In this document: piece after piece, positions 14,071 through 15,109 of the stretch
Numbering within the stretch: position 1 is the stretch's first letter
Layout of the letters: every line of letters starts with the position of its first letter
From: Clostridia bacterium
GTDB lineage: Bacteria > Bacillota_A > Clostridia > Oscillospirales > CAG-272
Direction: 5' to 3'
Assembly: GCA_017631775.1 (NCBI GenBank)
Contig: JAGBSQ010000123.1
Span: 1 to 15,109 of the forward strand
DNA: 15,109 nt
Translations under genes and position numbers: made by a program
Notes under the pieces: generated by a model
Seen by the model: the letters and a program-made list of their open reading frames with translations, nothing else
Databases searched by the model: none
What the model was told of the DNA's origin: nothing

Positions 14071-14820
14071 TCAAAACAGGCAAAATGTCAAACGTGCGCA
14101 AAAATCCTCTTCGTCAATCGCCTCGGTGCAATGGCGGTAGATGAAATATGCCAAAAAGCGCTTGAGGCAGTCATCCTGCTCCGCAGGACGACGCGACGAG
14201 GAATATTGCAAAAACAGCTCCTTATGGTCGGCATTGAGATACTCCAACGAGCCAAGCGTTTTGAGCCATTCGGCGTCGTCGCCCACATCAATGGAATACG
14301 CGCTATAAATTTGCGCAAGTGCGGTGGCGTAATCGTTTTTTTGCAGGACGGTGTATATTTTCGTGCGCTCCGCGCGACCGTCAAAAAGAATGCCGTCGGC
14401 CTTGGCTTCCACCTCGCCAATCTCTTCCATTTCTGCAAAATCGGGAGAGGAAAGAATGAGGCGTGCCGCCTCGGGGCAGGACATGCCAACGCCAACCTCG
14501 GCAACGCTTGTAAAGTTGTAAAACCTTGGATGCTCGCGGCAAATGTGCGAAAGATATTCTTCGCCTACGCCAAGAATGATTTTGCAAAGTCCGCGCTCGT
14601 CAAGGTGGGGGCAACGGTCACCCTCGCAAAGCCGAAAGTGAGGGGTACCCTCAAAGGAAATGCTCTCCAAAACGGCAGGGCCGTAGCCATCCTTCAGCTG
14701 CTTGTATTTTTTAAGCGTTTGCTCGTCAATGTCAATTTCCCAACCTATGCAGCAGCTGTGCTCGCACGCGTCTGCTATGCACCGAAAGGTTTTGTAGTAT
14801 GTGGGGGCAAAAAGTTTCAT
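14071..14820 (-). CDS. FliB-like (flagellin lysine-N-methylase family) protein, C-terminally truncated
   Basis: 249 residues beginning MKLFAPTYYKTFRCIADACEH. The cysteine-rich N-terminal domain is characteristic: C14, C19, C23-C24-I-G-W, R-C70-P-H-L, G-L-C79, C94-REHPRF and SCPEAARLIL (114-123), as in proteins annotated FliB, flagellin lysine-N-methylase. In non-flagellated Clostridia the true substrate is unclear, and no flagellar gene is present here. The start at 14820 is chosen for its AAGGAAGG site; a 22-residue upstream extension crosses the promoter region and lacks support. Translation ends at TGA 14071-14073, but homology-like sequence continues in frame. Driven by the promoter at 14858-14886; first gene of a leftward group with the acyltransferase and PstS-like genes. 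Confidence 0.82.
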   Translation of the reverse strand: MKLFAPTYYKTFRCIADACEHSCCIGWEIDIDEQTLKKYKQLKDGYGPAVLESISFEGTPHFRLCEGDRCPHLDERGLCKIILGVGEEYLSHICREHPRFYNFTSVAEVGVGMSCPEAARLILSSPDFAEMEEIGEVEAKADGILFDGRAERTKIYTVLQKNDYATALAQIYSAYSIDVGDDAEWLKTLGSLEYLNADHKELFLQYSSSRRPAEQDDCLKRFLAYFIYRHCTEAIDEEDFCARLTFCLF

Positions 14821-14857
14821 AAGCCTTCCTTTTTGGATACATAAAAATGGTAACCTT

Positions 14858-14886
14858 ATTATAGCACGAAGATGCAAAAATTGCAA
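14858..14886 (-). promoter_or_regulatory. SigA-type promoter of the fliB-like gene group
   Basis: Reading leftward: TTGCAA (14886-14881), 17-base spacer, TGC-TATAAT with the -10 at 14863-14858. The expected start lies about 30 bases before the ATG. Confidence 0.8.
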
Positions 14887-14925
14887 GAGCCTGCCTCAAA
14901 AAGACATTTGCCTGCAAAAAGAAAG

Positions 14926-14956
14926 AAAAAAGCCAAGCCTTGCGACTTGGATTTTT
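14926..14956. terminator. Small terminator-like hairpin
   Basis: CCAAG (14933-14937) pairs with CTTGG (14946-14950) across an 8-base loop, flanked by A and T runs on the two sides, so it could act in both directions. The likeliest use is to end a leftward transcript arriving from beyond the right edge, upstream of the fliB promoter. Confidence 0.5.
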
Positions 14957-15077
14957 GGGCAGAAGGACTCTGAACCAAGCCTCAAAAGTCGCAAGCGACT
15001 TTTGAGGCGCAAATTTGCTTCGCAAATTCGCCACGGGCGCGCCTTGCGCGCACGAGGTTTCTCAAAACCTTCTGCCC
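14957..15077. repeat. Cluster of nested hairpins (repeat element or structured RNA)
   Basis: An outer perfect inverted repeat GGGCAGAAGG (14957-14966) / CCTTCTGCCC (15068-15077) encloses four hairpins in a row: GCCTCAAAAGTCGC / GCGACTTTTGAGGC (14979-15008, perfect, 2-base apex); GCAAATTTGC / GCAAATTCGC (15009-15031, one mismatch); a GC-rich pair 15034-15041 / 15047-15054 (one mismatch); AGGTTT / AAACCT (15055-15070). The outer 7-10 bp stem and the last hairpin recall a tRNA acceptor and T arm, but the loops do not match a real tRNA. Strand is undetermined. Confidence 0.6.
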
Positions 15078-15090
15078 CTGCCAAAACAAA

Positions 15091-15109
15091 AAGGTCGCCA
15101 ATCGGCGAC
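15091..15109. terminator. Possible terminator stem cut by the right edge
   Basis: GTCGCC (15094-15099) and GGCGAC (15104-15109) form a perfect stem with an AATC loop, preceded by AAAAAGG. The right flank is missing, so a T tract cannot be confirmed. Confidence 0.35.

Noticed and set aside
13807..14073. Alternative genetic code or selenocysteine as explanation for the in-frame stops
   Set aside because: TGA ends yhaO, yhaN, the HD, membrane and PstS-like genes, and TAA ends spoVG, pyk and others; no selenocysteine-insertion hairpin context or catalytic position is apparent at the TGA.
13396..14844. 482-codon rightward open frame opposite the fliB-like and acyltransferase genes
   Set aside because: No family motifs; it is the antisense shadow of two recognisable genes, although those carry nonsense codons.
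14957..15077. A real tRNA gene
   Set aside because: The acceptor-like and T-arm-like parts are present, but the element is about 121 bases, the T loop is not TTCRANY and there is no anticodon arm of proper shape.

Overview
This window looks like a chromosomal piece of a low-to-mid GC, endospore-former-type Firmicute of class Clostridia, probably an uncultured gut member. The evidence is spoVG, a DUF1292 (YrzB-like) gene, a YhaO/YhaN pair in place of classic SbcCD, a FliB-type protein, strong AAGGAGG-like ribosome binding sites and SigA-type promoters. I cannot place it below class level from sequence alone. No tRNA, rRNA, CRISPR array, transposase or phage gene is visible.

Layout from left to right. 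A leftward murC-DUF1015 pair (1-1841; DUF1015 runs off the left edge) diverges from spoVG (2022-2327). spoVG converges on a YfcE-type phosphodiesterase (2374-2877), and the two share a bidirectional terminator. Between 2949 and 3273 there is no gene, but there is a roughly 212-nt region dense in inverted repeats, followed by two tandem leftward terminators. This is a candidate structured RNA, apparently transcribed with the DUF1292 gene (3274-3573) from a strong promoter at 3612-3640. Next is a leftward, translationally coupled yhaO-yhaN-hemW cluster (3650-8374). A long hairpin repeat (8394-8467) separates it from a tightly overlapping HD-domain / membrane-protein / Nudix operon (8521-10234). 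Divergent from that, rightward, is pyruvate kinase (10407-11828). It converges on a membrane-anchored PstS-like protein whose last codons lie inside the shared terminator.

The right end holds a leftward group: FliB-like methylase, GNAT_C-type acyltransferase and the PstS-like gene (11851-14820), driven by a clear promoter at 14858-14886. The first two genes each carry one in-frame nonsense codon (TGA at 14071-14073, TAA at 13807-13809), with family-like sequence continuing in the same frame beyond the stop. This suggests decay of this locus in this strain, or population-level variation. The last 180 bases are a nest of perfect and near-perfect hairpins that looks like a repeat element or structured RNA.

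Most genes are housekeeping: cell wall synthesis, glycolysis, DNA-end processing, heme trafficking and nucleotide sanitation. The least explained parts are the structured RNA candidate at 3054-3265, the doubly interrupted fliB/acyltransferase pair, the hairpin cluster at the right edge and the orphan membrane-tethered phosphate-binding-type protein.
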